A DNA stretch of 64,000 nt, taken from contig JAFTWQ010000008.1 of NCBI GenBank assembly GCA_017465225.1, forward strand, positions 1-64,000, given 5' to 3'. The translations under genes were made by a program, and so were the position numbers. Origin of the DNA: Bacteroidales bacterium. GTDB taxonomy: Bacteria > Bacteroidota > Bacteroidia > Bacteroidales > UBA932. Under the pieces are notes generated by a model, which saw only the letters and a list, made by a program, of their open reading frames with translations, was not told the DNA's origin and did no database searches. Position 1 is the first letter of the stretch; every line of letters begins with the position of its first letter. This document shows positions 33,209-42,544 of the stretch, in pieces.

Positions 33209-36200
33209 ATGAAACACCTAACTTATCGAATCGCCCTTATCTTTGCGATAATGGGTCTGAGCTGCGCCAGCGCGTTCGCTCAGCAAGTGAAAGGTACAGT
33301 CAAGGATTCAGCAGGTGAGCCGGTAATCGGCGCGGCAGTCGTTGTCGAAGGCACGACCACCGGTACAACTGTTGATCTCGACGGTAATTTCGTGTTCAAC
33401 ACAGCAGTCCCTTCTGACGCTGTCCTCGTGGTAACTTCAATCGGCTACAAGACCGCAACGGTTCCGGTAGGAAACGGATTTGTAGAAGTTGTCCTTGAGG
33501 AAGATGCAGAATTGCTCGACGAAGTGGTGATGATCGGATACGGCGTACAGAAGAAGGCCGTTGTTTCCGCATCAATCTCTACAGTCAGCTCTGAAATGCT
33601 CAGCAAGGCTGCTCCAGTCCGCGTGGATGACGCCCTTAAGGGACTCACCGCCGGTGTCGCTGTCACATCAAATTCAGGTCAGCCTGGTTCAGGCTCGGGA
33701 GTCGTCATCCGTGGTATGGGATCCATCAATGGCGTCAGCCCGCTGTATGTAGTGGACGGTATGGCAGTTGAAGGCGGCATCGACTATCTCGCTCCAAGCG
33801 ATATCGAGCGTCTCGACATCCTCAAGGACGGTGCATCCTGCGCTGTATATGGTACACGTGGTGCAAACGGTGTAATCCTCGTGACTACAAAGAAAGGTGC
33901 CAAGGACAAGGTGTCGGTTTCATACGATTTCCAGTATGGCATGTCAAACCCTTGGCGCAAGCGTGAGGTGCTCAACGCGACTGAATATGCCGTTATGATG
34001 AACGAGGCGGCAATCAATGACGGCCTTACTCCTAAATATGCTGATCCTTACTCTTTCGGTGAGGGAACTGACTGGCAGGACGAGCTCTTCAACTGGAATG
34101 CTCCTACACAGTCCCATCAGCTTACAATCAGCGGCGGTAACAGCAGGAACCAGTATTTCGTTTCTGCCGGATATTTCAATCAGGAAGGTATCGTCGGCGG
34201 TGACTTCGACCGCTCTAACTATGAGCGTTTCTCTGTACGTGTAAACGACCAGTACAATATTTTTGATTCTACAAATGAGCGTTCATGGCTCAACAAGATG
34301 GATCTCAATATAAATGTTGCTTATTCACGTACTCTTCTTGCAGGTATCTCCACCAACTCCGAGTTCGGATCACCTCTGGGATCGGCTGCAGCCCTTTCTC
34401 CACTCCTCAATGTCTATGTGGATCCGGCTGACGAGCAGGCTGTTATGGACAAGTATTGCTACAACGAAGCGGCCCATACCATGGATGAGGTGACCGGCGA
34501 ACTTGTGAATCCGAACTGGAGTGACTTCAATCTTATCCGTGACAAGAAGAACGGACGTCTCTTCACAATTCCGGGAACTGAATACCAGGAGATGATCAAC
34601 CCTCTCGCAGACCTTTCTCTTCCGGGATCAAAGGATGCTTACGACCGTATTGTCGGAGGTACAGAACTGGCATTCCAACTTTATGACGGCCTTGTTCTCC
34701 GTTCATCTGTAAATATTGATTTCTCTGTCGGAACACATGACGGATGGACTCCGAACCATTATCTGTCAGCAACACGCTTCCAGGGATATTCATCTGTATG
34801 GGGCTCGATGGACCGCGGAATGACATGGCAGGTTGAGAATACCCTTACTTATACAAAGTCGTTCAATGACAAGCACAATCTTACTTTGATGGCCGGACAG
34901 ACCGCTCTCTCAAGATCAAGCAGAGGCGTCAACGCTTCAAGAATGTATCTTACCGAGGAAGATCCGTTCAAGGCCAATATGGGCTTTGCGACAAGCCAGC
35001 GTGAGGATAATGACGGTGGCGGATATGTATCAGCTTATTACAGACTTGCATCCCTCTTCGCGCGTGTGTCATATGACTATGACAACCGCTATATGATCCA
35101 GGCTGTTATCCGTCGTGACGGTTCTTCTAACTTCGGTCCTGGCCGACGCTTCGCTCCGTTCCCATCTGCATCTGTAGCCTGGAATGTAAGGAACGAGCCT
35201 TGGATGAAGAATGAGGCTCCTTGGCTTTCTACAATGAAGGTACGTGCTTCATGGGGTGTGAACGGAAGTGACAGCATCACTGAATTCCTGTATGCGGCCC
35301 TTTCTTCTCCAGGCAACAACTACGTGTTCGGTAGCGGTGCCCTCGGAAATGAGACAATCGTCAATGGTGTGAAGCCATCCGTTACTCCTAACGCGCTCCT
35401 CGGATGGGAGGAAAGCCGTCAGACTGACATCGGAGTCGATCTCGGATTCTGGGGCAACTCACTTCAGATCACTGCCGACTGGTTCAACAAGAAGACTGCA
35501 CGTATGCTCCAGCAGATGCCTGTTCCTGGATATCTCGGCGAGTCAAAGCCATGGGGTAATGTAGGAACAATGTCCAACCGTGGAGCCGAAATGGAGATCA
35601 GTTACCGTTACTCGATAGGTGACTTCAACTTCTCGGTAGGAGGTAATGTCACTTATGTGAACACAATTCTGGTCAATGCAGGTAACGAGACAGGTGTCGT
35701 GGAGACTGCATCATACCACCAGATGGGAACGATCGCCCGTGGTCAGAACGGAATGGTTTACCCTTACTTCTATGGATATAAGACTGACGGAGTGTTCCAG
35801 AACTGGGCAGAGGTCAATTCATATGTGAATGCGGACGGAAAGCTCATCCAGCCTGATGCGCAGCCTGGTGACTTCAGATATGTCGATATCGACGGCAACG
35901 GAAGCATTACAGCGGAAGGTGACCGTACAATGCTCGGAAAGTGCTTCGCACCTTGGATCTATGGATTCAATGCAAGCATTGACTGGAAGGGAATCGACTT
36001 CTCGATGATCTGGCAGGGTGTTGCAGGTAACAGCATCTTCGACGGAACACGTCGTACTGATATCCCTGTAATGAACCAGCCTAAGTATGTCCTCAACCGC
36101 TGGACTGGTGAAGGCTCTACAAACGAGTACCCTCGTTTCACAAATACAGACCCTAACCAGAACTGGTCAAAGGCTTCTTCATTCTTCATCAAGGACGCAA

Positions 36201-36418
36201 GCTACTTCCGTCTCAAGAACATCACTCTCGGCTACACTCTCCCTGCAAAGTGGACAAAGAAGGTCTTCGTAAAGAAGCTCCGCGTCTATGCAGCTTGCGA
36301 GAATGCACTCACATTCACCAATTATGACGGTTTTGATCCTGAAATCGCTTCTTATATGGACAGAGGCGTTTATCCACAGGCTCGTACAGTTCAGTTCGGT
36401 GCAAACATTACTTTCTAA
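33209..36418 (+). CDS. susC: SusC/RagA-type TonB-linked outer-membrane transporter
   Basis: The 1069-residue protein has a signal peptide (ending SAFAQ), a carboxypeptidase-regulatory-like domain (about 26-110, VKGTVKDSAGEPVIGAAVV), a plug domain with the SusC signatures GYGVQKKA and ILKDGASCAVYGTRGANGVI, and a large beta-barrel ending in a C-terminal aromatic residue (NITF). It imports oligosaccharides across the outer membrane using TonB energy, together with the SusD lid encoded 21 bp downstream. The symbol names the family; the glycan is not starch as far as the neighbours show. Confidence 0.95.
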   Translation: MKHLTYRIALIFAIMGLSCASAFAQQVKGTVKDSAGEPVIGAAVVVEGTTTGTTVDLDGNFVFNTAVPSDAVLVVTSIGYKTATVPVGNGFVEVVLEEDAELLDEVVMIGYGVQKKAVVSASISTVSSEMLSKAAPVRVDDALKGLTAGVAVTSNSGQPGSGSGVVIRGMGSINGVSPLYVVDGMAVEGGIDYLAPSDIERLDILKDGASCAVYGTRGANGVILVTTKKGAKDKVSVSYDFQYGMSNPWRKREVLNATEYAVMMNEAAINDGLTPKYADPYSFGEGTDWQDELFNWNAPTQSHQLTISGGNSRNQYFVSAGYFNQEGIVGGDFDRSNYERFSVRVNDQYNIFDSTNERSWLNKMDLNINVAYSRTLLAGISTNSEFGSPLGSAAALSPLLNVYVDPADEQAVMDKYCYNEAAHTMDEVTGELVNPNWSDFNLIRDKKNGRLFTIPGTEYQEMINPLADLSLPGSKDAYDRIVGGTELAFQLYDGLVLRSSVNIDFSVGTHDGWTPNHYLSATRFQGYSSVWGSMDRGMTWQVENTLTYTKSFNDKHNLTLMAGQTALSRSSRGVNASRMYLTEEDPFKANMGFATSQREDNDGGGYVSAYYRLASLFARVSYDYDNRYMIQAVIRRDGSSNFGPGRRFAPFPSASVAWNVRNEPWMKNEAPWLSTMKVRASWGVNGSDSITEFLYAALSSPGNNYVFGSGALGNETIVNGVKPSVTPNALLGWEESRQTDIGVDLGFWGNSLQITADWFNKKTARMLQQMPVPGYLGESKPWGNVGTMSNRGAEMEISYRYSIGDFNFSVGGNVTYVNTILVNAGNETGVVETASYHQMGTIARGQNGMVYPYFYGYKTDGVFQNWAEVNSYVNADGKLIQPDAQPGDFRYVDIDGNGSITAEGDRTMLGKCFAPWIYGFNASIDWKGIDFSMIWQGVAGNSIFDGTRRTDIPVMNQPKYVLNRWTGEGSTNEYPRFTNTDPNQNWSKASSFFIKDASYFRLKNITLGYTLPAKWTKKVFVKKLRVYAACENALTFTNYDGFDPEIASYMDRGVYPQARTVQFGANITF

Positions 36419-36439
36419 TCACCAGTAAAGAGATATAAG

Positions 36440-37975
36440 ATGAAAAAGATATATTACATTTTTGCAGCGATGCTGCTCTCTCTGACTCTCAGCTCTTGCG
36501 GTGAGGAATGGCTTAACGTCCAGTCTCGTGACAAGATTCTCATCGATGAGTATTACAATTCAGAGGCTCGTATCAAGGAGGCCCTCGTGGCTGCTTATGA
36601 CCCGCTTCAGTGGTTTGACTGGGGTATGGACATGTACAATCCTATCCCTATGATCTATGAGGTTATGGCCGATGACATATATCCTGGCGGATCAGGCGTT
36701 TCGGACAACCGTCACTACCATCTGATGTTCGACTATTCCGTTGATTCGCAGAATACTCCTGCATCCGTCTGGACAATCGCGTATTCAGGTGTGAACCGTT
36801 CCAACAACGTGATCAAGTATATGCCTGGAGTCCAGAATATTTCTGATGAACTTAAGGCTGAATATCTTGCAGAGGCAGTTGTTCTCCGCAACTGGTATTA
36901 TACACAGATGTGGAAGCTCTGGGGAAATCTTCCTTATTATGAGACAAACCTTGAGTTCCCGTACTCTACTCCTCAGCTGAAGGCTGACGAGGTTTACGAA
37001 GGCATGGTGACTTCCCTTGAGGCTGCTATCGAGACCAAGGCTCTCCCTATGAGACGTAAGTCAGAGCTCGGACGCGTGACACAGGCTGCTGCAATGATGC
37101 TTTATGCGGATATGGTCATGTACCAGAACGACAAGGCAAGAATGCAGAAGGCTCTTGATTATATGGAGGAGATCATCACCAGCGGTGAGTATGCTCTCGT
37201 TTCATCTGCAGACCTCGCGAACATGTGGGAGCCTGCAGGCGAGTGGAGCTCGGAGACTATCCTTGACATCAACTTTTTCAGTCAGGGCGCTTACCGTTCA
37301 TGGGGCAGCCCTCTCGCAGCCGGCGGTACTGTTCTTCCTACCCTCATGGGTCTGAATGGCATGTCCGGCAGCGCAAAGTATGGTAACGAAGGTTGGGGAT
37401 TCTTCCCTCTCACAACTTCAGCTCCAAAGGTATTCGAGGAGGGTGACCTTCGTAAGGCTGTTACGGTTTACGAAACAGCATCTGAACCAGGCATGACCTT
37501 CACAGCACGTTATCAGGAGACTGGATACCACCTTGCAAAGTATCTCCCTCGTCTTGACGGTAATGCAGGTCAGATCGCTGACGCTACATTGAACTACGGT
37601 ACAAACATCCGTCTCTACCGCTACGCCGAGACTCTTCTCAACGCTGCCGAGCTTATCGCTGTTCACGGCTGTGCTGGAAAGGGTTCTGCAGATGCTTACC
37701 TCAATGAGGTGCGTGCACGTGCAGGTCTTGGCAATGTAGGTGCAAACCTCGAGACAATTCTTCAGGAACGCCATGTCGAGTTCATGGGTGAAGGAAAGCG
37801 CTATTGGGACCTTATCCGTCTCGGACAGGCTGCTTCAGTGCTTACTCCATCCAATGATGAAGGCGGATACCGCACAAAGGCTTGGACAGAGAGCAAGAAG
37901 TACATTCCATTCCCACAGACAGAGATGGATGCTGCTGCCAATACTCCTCATCCGATGACCCAGAACAACTATTAA
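36440..37975 (+). CDS. susD: SusD/RagB-type surface lipoprotein
   Basis: The 511-residue lipoprotein (lipobox SSC) has the SusD start EEWLNVQSRDK, helical TPR-like segments with LRNWYYTQMWKLWGNLPYY, and the conserved C-terminal part with ERHVEFMGEGKRYWDLIRLGQA and an IPFPQTEMDA end. It caps the SusC channel and binds glycan at the cell surface. The upstream gap is 21 bp, so it is co-transcribed with susC. Confidence 0.95.
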   Translation: MKKIYYIFAAMLLSLTLSSCGEEWLNVQSRDKILIDEYYNSEARIKEALVAAYDPLQWFDWGMDMYNPIPMIYEVMADDIYPGGSGVSDNRHYHLMFDYSVDSQNTPASVWTIAYSGVNRSNNVIKYMPGVQNISDELKAEYLAEAVVLRNWYYTQMWKLWGNLPYYETNLEFPYSTPQLKADEVYEGMVTSLEAAIETKALPMRRKSELGRVTQAAAMMLYADMVMYQNDKARMQKALDYMEEIITSGEYALVSSADLANMWEPAGEWSSETILDINFFSQGAYRSWGSPLAAGGTVLPTLMGLNGMSGSAKYGNEGWGFFPLTTSAPKVFEEGDLRKAVTVYETASEPGMTFTARYQETGYHLAKYLPRLDGNAGQIADATLNYGTNIRLYRYAETLLNAAELIAVHGCAGKGSADAYLNEVRARAGLGNVGANLETILQERHVEFMGEGKRYWDLIRLGQAASVLTPSNDEGGYRTKAWTESKKYIPFPQTEMDAAANTPHPMTQNNY

Positions 37976-37994
37976 TCGTTAATTCTGAAAGATT

Positions 37995-40931
37995 ATGAAG
38001 ATATTTAGATATATGGCGTTGGCTCTGGCGGCTGTCGTGACAATGGGCTGCGTTCAGGAGTACATGGAGATCGACCCTTCACAGGTCCCTTCAGCTTCTG
38101 AACTTCAGGTCAAGATCGATGTGGATCAGGAGACCAACTATGTTACATTCTCGGTCGAGAACGAGGGTGTGGTTCCTATGTGGCTTTTTGGTGAAGAGAA
38201 GATCGACGGAAAGGCCAACAAGAAATATGCTTATACAGGTAACGGCCTTCAGCTTCGTCTCCGTGACGCAGGTACTCACTCTGTTGAGGTGAAGGCATAT
38301 AATGCTCATGGTGTATCCGTAGGTTCAAAGGTTGTCGAGTTCACTCTGGACAACACTTACCGCGATCCTTTCGATCCTTCAAAGTACATCACTTTCTTCG
38401 CAGGAAGCGACCAGAAGGTATGGGAGTGGAACTCAACAGTAAAGGGACACATGGGCTGCGGCGAGCCAGGTACAGATGGTACAAACTGGTGGTCAGCAGG
38501 TCCTGACGAGAAGAAGGACTGTGGTCTTTACGACGACAGGCTCACCTTCACAAAGGACATGAAGTATACATACAACCCTGGTGAGGGCGGTACTGTATAT
38601 GTAAACAAGGATTCTGGCTACGGTACAGAGCACAATCCTAATGACGGTAATGACTATCAGGTTCCTATCGAGGGCTTCACAACCGACTATTCATTCGAGA
38701 ACGCTTGGAACGATGCAGGTATCGAGGAGATCTATCTCGTGCTTCCTGCCAACACCAACCTTTCTTATATCCCTAACCCTGACGCTTTGGCAGAGCCTCG
38801 CTACAAGCTCCTCGAGGGAACAAATACCAAGAAGATTGCCCTTGTACACGACAATGGTGCCATCGCATGGAAGTATGAGTTCATCGTGGAGGGCAGCGCC
38901 AAGCCTGAGGATCCTAAACCGCAGCCAGGTGAGGTCGTATTTGATCCGAATTCAGACCGCAACCTCTGGAAGACCGCAGCAATGGATGTTTCATTCTGGT
39001 TTGCAAACAACGACTGGGGTCAGATCGACAACCCTGCATATACAGCAGAAGGCAACAAGCATACAATCGTGATCCCTGAGGGTATCGGTACTCAGCGTTG
39101 GCAGGGTCAGATGGTATTCAACAATACCGGCATCGTGACATCTGCAGACAAGAAGTATGACTTCCAGCTCGTTCTCAACTCTACAGCAGATCACGGCGGA
39201 ATCACCATCAAGCTCACCCAGCAGGATGATGACAATGTATTCTTCTTCGAGGATGCACACGCTGTGACAGCATACGAGGAGTTCAAGTATCAGGTGAAGG
39301 GTATCCAGGGTGTAGATCTTTCAAACGCTAAGCTCGTTCTCGACTTCGGCGGAGCAACTCCAGGTTCTACAGTAGAGATCAAGGACATCGTCCTTCAGGA
39401 GCATATCGAGGGCGGTGCTTCAGGTCCTGCACCATTCGATCCATCATCTCCAGACAACCTCTGGAACAATGCTGTGACTACAGACCATCACTTCTATTTC
39501 GCTAACAACGACTGGGGTGCAATCGAAAATGCGACTGTTACTTCAGACGGCGGTACTCATACATTCGTACTTCCTGAGGGTCTCGGCGGACAGCAGTGGC
39601 AGGGTCAGTTCTTCTTCCAGAACACAGGCCTTGCGTCTTCAGCAGCAAAGACTTATGACTTCCACCTCGTGCTCAACTCTACAGCAGATCACCCAGGTGT
39701 GACCGTGAAGCTTTGTGCACAGGACGATGACGGCGCCATCATCACAGACGGCCGTTATGCTCTCACAGCATACGAGGACTTCGTTCTTGATGTATATGCA
39801 GCTCCTGGTATCGACTGCGACAACCTCAAGCTCGTCTTCGACTTCGGCGGTGGACAGGGTGGCTCGACAGTAGTCGTGAAGGATATCGTATTCCGCGAGG
39901 CTAAGACAGTCGGCGGCGGTGGTTCTTCTGAGCCTACATTCGATCCTGCTGATCCTAATAACCTCTGGAACTCAGCTGTGACTACGGATCACCATTTCTG
40001 GTTCGCTAACAACGACTGGGGCGAGATTGCTCCAGCGACTGTGACTTCAGATGGCGGTACACACACATTCGTTCTTCCTGACGATATCGGAGGACAGCAG
40101 TGGCAGGGTCAGTTCTTCTTCCAGAACACAGGTCTCAAGTCTGAGGCAGCGAAGACATATGACTTCTACCTTGTTCTCAACTCGGATGCAGATCACCCAG
40201 GTGTGACTGTGAAGCTTTGTGCGCAGGACGACGACGGTGCCATCATCACAGACGGCCGTTACGCGCTCTCTGCATATGAGGACTTCGAAGTGAAGGTCAT
40301 TGCAGCTCAGGGTATCGATTGCGACAACCTCAAGCTCGTGTTCGACTTCGGTGGTGCAGTCGGCGGATCTACAGTAGTAGTGAAGGACATCATCTTCCGC
40401 GAGAGCCAGAGCACTCCAGCTCCTGAACCAGAGCCGGAGATTCCTGCACAGCTCGATCCGAACTCTGATGCGAACCTCTGGAAGAATGCAGCTATCGACA
40501 TCTCTTACTGGTTCGCAGACAACAACTGGACTCAGATCGCAAATCCGGAGATGACAGCAGGCAACAATGAGTATACTCTCATCATGCCTGACGGAATCGG
40601 TGCTTCACAGTGGCAGGGACAGTTTGTATTCAACCATACAGGCATACAGATCTCGACTGACAAGACATATGATTTCCAGGTAACTCTTTATTCAGAGGCA
40701 GATCATCCGCACGTTACCGTGAAGCCATGCTATGAGCAGGCACCTTCAAACGACGTGAATGAGCTCTTTTACAAGCCGGACATCGTGCTCTCTGCATATG
40801 AGGAGTATGTATATACTGTAACAGGTCTTCCTGGAACTGATATTCCTGACATGAAGCTTGTATTCGACTTCGGTGGTGCGGTTGCAGGCTCGAAGGTCGT
40901 TGTAAGCGGCATCACTCTCATCGAACATTAA
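37995..40931 (+). CDS. Surface glycan-binding lipoprotein with four tandem domains
   Basis: The 978-residue lipoprotein (lipobox MGC) sits directly after susD, the usual place of a surface glycan-binding protein. An N-terminal PKD/Ig-like part (about 30-115) and a middle domain rich in Trp (about 118-305) are followed by four repeats starting at residues 316, 481, 649 and 820. Each holds NLW, WFANNDW-like, WQGQ and LVFDFGG motifs. The repeats look like beta-sandwich carbohydrate-binding modules of the CBM4/9/22 type, though I cannot assign a family with certainty. It lacks any catalytic motif. Binding a beta-glucan is inferred from the GH16 neighbours. Confidence 0.8.
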   Translation: MKIFRYMALALAAVVTMGCVQEYMEIDPSQVPSASELQVKIDVDQETNYVTFSVENEGVVPMWLFGEEKIDGKANKKYAYTGNGLQLRLRDAGTHSVEVKAYNAHGVSVGSKVVEFTLDNTYRDPFDPSKYITFFAGSDQKVWEWNSTVKGHMGCGEPGTDGTNWWSAGPDEKKDCGLYDDRLTFTKDMKYTYNPGEGGTVYVNKDSGYGTEHNPNDGNDYQVPIEGFTTDYSFENAWNDAGIEEIYLVLPANTNLSYIPNPDALAEPRYKLLEGTNTKKIALVHDNGAIAWKYEFIVEGSAKPEDPKPQPGEVVFDPNSDRNLWKTAAMDVSFWFANNDWGQIDNPAYTAEGNKHTIVIPEGIGTQRWQGQMVFNNTGIVTSADKKYDFQLVLNSTADHGGITIKLTQQDDDNVFFFEDAHAVTAYEEFKYQVKGIQGVDLSNAKLVLDFGGATPGSTVEIKDIVLQEHIEGGASGPAPFDPSSPDNLWNNAVTTDHHFYFANNDWGAIENATVTSDGGTHTFVLPEGLGGQQWQGQFFFQNTGLASSAAKTYDFHLVLNSTADHPGVTVKLCAQDDDGAIITDGRYALTAYEDFVLDVYAAPGIDCDNLKLVFDFGGGQGGSTVVVKDIVFREAKTVGGGGSSEPTFDPADPNNLWNSAVTTDHHFWFANNDWGEIAPATVTSDGGTHTFVLPDDIGGQQWQGQFFFQNTGLKSEAAKTYDFYLVLNSDADHPGVTVKLCAQDDDGAIITDGRYALSAYEDFEVKVIAAQGIDCDNLKLVFDFGGAVGGSTVVVKDIIFRESQSTPAPEPEPEIPAQLDPNSDANLWKNAAIDISYWFADNNWTQIANPEMTAGNNEYTLIMPDGIGASQWQGQFVFNHTGIQISTDKTYDFQVTLYSEADHPHVTVKPCYEQAPSNDVNELFYKPDIVLSAYEEYVYTVTGLPGTDIPDMKLVFDFGGAVAGSKVVVSGITLIEH
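38940..40929 (+). repeat. Four roughly 500-bp coding repeats
   Basis: Units start at about 38940, 39435, 39939 and 40452. Units 2 and 3 are almost identical over long stretches (shared SDGGTHTFVLP and VKLCAQDDDGAIITDG). Units 1 and 4 resemble each other more than the inner pair (shared GIGxxxWQGQ-VFN and TGI). Confidence 0.85.
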
Positions 40932-40945
40932 CAGTATGTGATAAT

Positions 40946-40993
40946 GGCAGGGGACAAAAGTCCGGAATGGGCTTTGCCCCTGCCTTTTATTTC
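40946..40993 (+). terminator. Intrinsic terminator after the surface-binding protein gene
   Basis: GGCAGGGG pairs with CCCCTGCC, with a continued imperfect stem inside, followed by TTTTATTTC. It separates susC-susD-binding protein from the enzyme genes, so the enzymes depend on read-through or a separate promoter. No TAnnTTTG box is seen before 41102. Confidence 0.8.
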
Positions 40994-41000
40994 ATTTTTC

Positions 41001-41082
41001 ATCCTGAACTTCTTTATGTCATCCTGAACTTCTTTATGTCATCCTGAACTTCTTTATGTCATCCTGAACGAAGTGAAGGATC
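41001..41082 (+). repeat. Three perfect 20-bp tandem copies plus a dispersed repeat
   Basis: The unit atcctgaacttctttatgtc occurs three times without change (41001-41060) and runs into a dispersed hairpin element beginning ATCCTGAACGAAGTGAAGG (41061-41082). It lies in the leader of the first GH16 gene. Confidence 0.9.
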
Positions 41083-41101
41083 TTTATAATAGAACTGAAT
41101 A

Positions 41102-42544
41102 ATGAGATTCAAGACCTTATATATAATCGCTGCCGTCATGGCTCTGGCATCTGCCTGTGACGGGAAGGAACCCCAGGGAAATGATGTTCCGGAGGGGAAA
41201 CTTCAGGTTACCCCGGAGGAGATTTCTGTCTCTTCGGATGCGCAGGAAGTTGTGCTGACCGTTACCGCAGACTCTGATTGGGGAGTGACCCCGTTGGATT
41301 CATGGGTGAAGACTTCTCCGACAGGAGGCATCAAGGGAGAGACTGCTGTTAAAGTTGACCTTGAGGAAAACAAGACCGGTGACGTGCGTCAGACCACCCT
41401 TCTTTTCAAATATGGTACATCCAGGTTTGAACTGCCGGTAAAGCAGCATTATAAGGTTCAGACCGTTACAGTAGAGGACAAGGCCCTGCTGGCGGCTCTG
41501 CTCAGGAATCTCGACAAGGACGGTGACGGCGTGCTCAGCACAAAGGAGGTCGAGGGAGTCACATCATTGGATCTTTCTGACAGCGGACTTACGGATATAT
41601 CCGAGCTTGCAGGATTGTTCCCGGATCTGGTTGCTCTTGATCTTTCGGGAAACAATCTCCAATCCGTTGATATCCAGATGCTTTATGGACTCAAGGATCT
41701 TGATCTCACCGGTAACCCGCTGACTGTCATCTATGTATGGTCATCTTTTATTGCGCCAGAAGGATTCAGGATTCCGGAAGGAGTGCAGCTTGTGGAACCG
41801 GACATCTATACTCCTGCCGGTTACCAGCTCGTATGGAGGGACGAGTTCAATGACCCTTCACTCATTATGCCTGACGCGAAGGAATGGTGGTATGAGACCG
41901 CAGAACCTGGCTGGGTGAATAATGAGCTGCAGACTTACGTTGCCGGTCGTACCGGCGATATCATCACAGCCGATGTGAGTGACGGTACGCTGAAGATCCG
42001 TGCGATAAAGGACGGAAACAGGGTGTATTCGGCACGTGTTAACACGAGAAAGAACTGGACCTACGGTTACTTCGAGGCTCGCCTCAAGCTGCCGAAGGGC
42101 AAAGGCACCTGGCCGGCATTCTGGATGATGCCTTCGGTATGGTCGGGATGGCCTGAAGGAGGCGAGATCGACATCATGGAGCATGTGGGATGTGTCCCTA
42201 CCGAGGTGTCCTCTTCGATCCACTGCAAGGCATATTATCATGCAATCAATACCCAGAAGACTGCTGCCAGAAAGGTCGCAGGCGTCATGGACGAGTTCCA
42301 TACATATGCCCTCGAGTGGACCGAAGAATATATTAAGACCTATGTGGACGGAAAACAGCTGTTCTACTATAATCCGGATGATTATGCAAAGGGACGCAAT
42401 GCAGACACATGGCCTTTCAACAAGCCGTTCGAGCTCAAACTCAACCTCGCATGGGGCGGCGACTGGGGAGGAATGATGGGTGTCGACGAGAGCTGTCTTC
42501 CTGCAACATATGAAATCGATTACGTACGTGTATTCCAGAAATGA
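41102..42544 (+). CDS. GH16 endo-beta-glucanase lipoprotein with BACON, EF-hand and LRR parts
   Basis: The 480-residue lipoprotein (lipobox SAC) has, in order: a BACON domain (about 33-118), a perfect EF-hand loop DKDGDGVLSTKE (138-149), a short leucine-rich-repeat stretch (SLDLSDSGLTDISEL, about 153-210), and a GH16 catalytic domain (about 238-480). The GH16 motif GEIDIMEHVG gives the nucleophile Glu355, Asp357 and acid/base Glu360, in the ExDxxE form of laminarinase-type members. It would cleave beta-1,3- or mixed-linkage glucan at the surface. The next GH16 gene overlaps its stop by 4 bp. Confidence 0.92.
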   Translation: MRFKTLYIIAAVMALASACDGKEPQGNDVPEGKLQVTPEEISVSSDAQEVVLTVTADSDWGVTPLDSWVKTSPTGGIKGETAVKVDLEENKTGDVRQTTLLFKYGTSRFELPVKQHYKVQTVTVEDKALLAALLRNLDKDGDGVLSTKEVEGVTSLDLSDSGLTDISELAGLFPDLVALDLSGNNLQSVDIQMLYGLKDLDLTGNPLTVIYVWSSFIAPEGFRIPEGVQLVEPDIYTPAGYQLVWRDEFNDPSLIMPDAKEWWYETAEPGWVNNELQTYVAGRTGDIITADVSDGTLKIRAIKDGNRVYSARVNTRKNWTYGYFEARLKLPKGKGTWPAFWMMPSVWSGWPEGGEIDIMEHVGCVPTEVSSSIHCKAYYHAINTQKTAARKVAGVMDEFHTYALEWTEEYIKTYVDGKQLFYYNPDDYAKGRNADTWPFNKPFELKLNLAWGGDWGGMMGVDESCLPATYEIDYVRVFQK

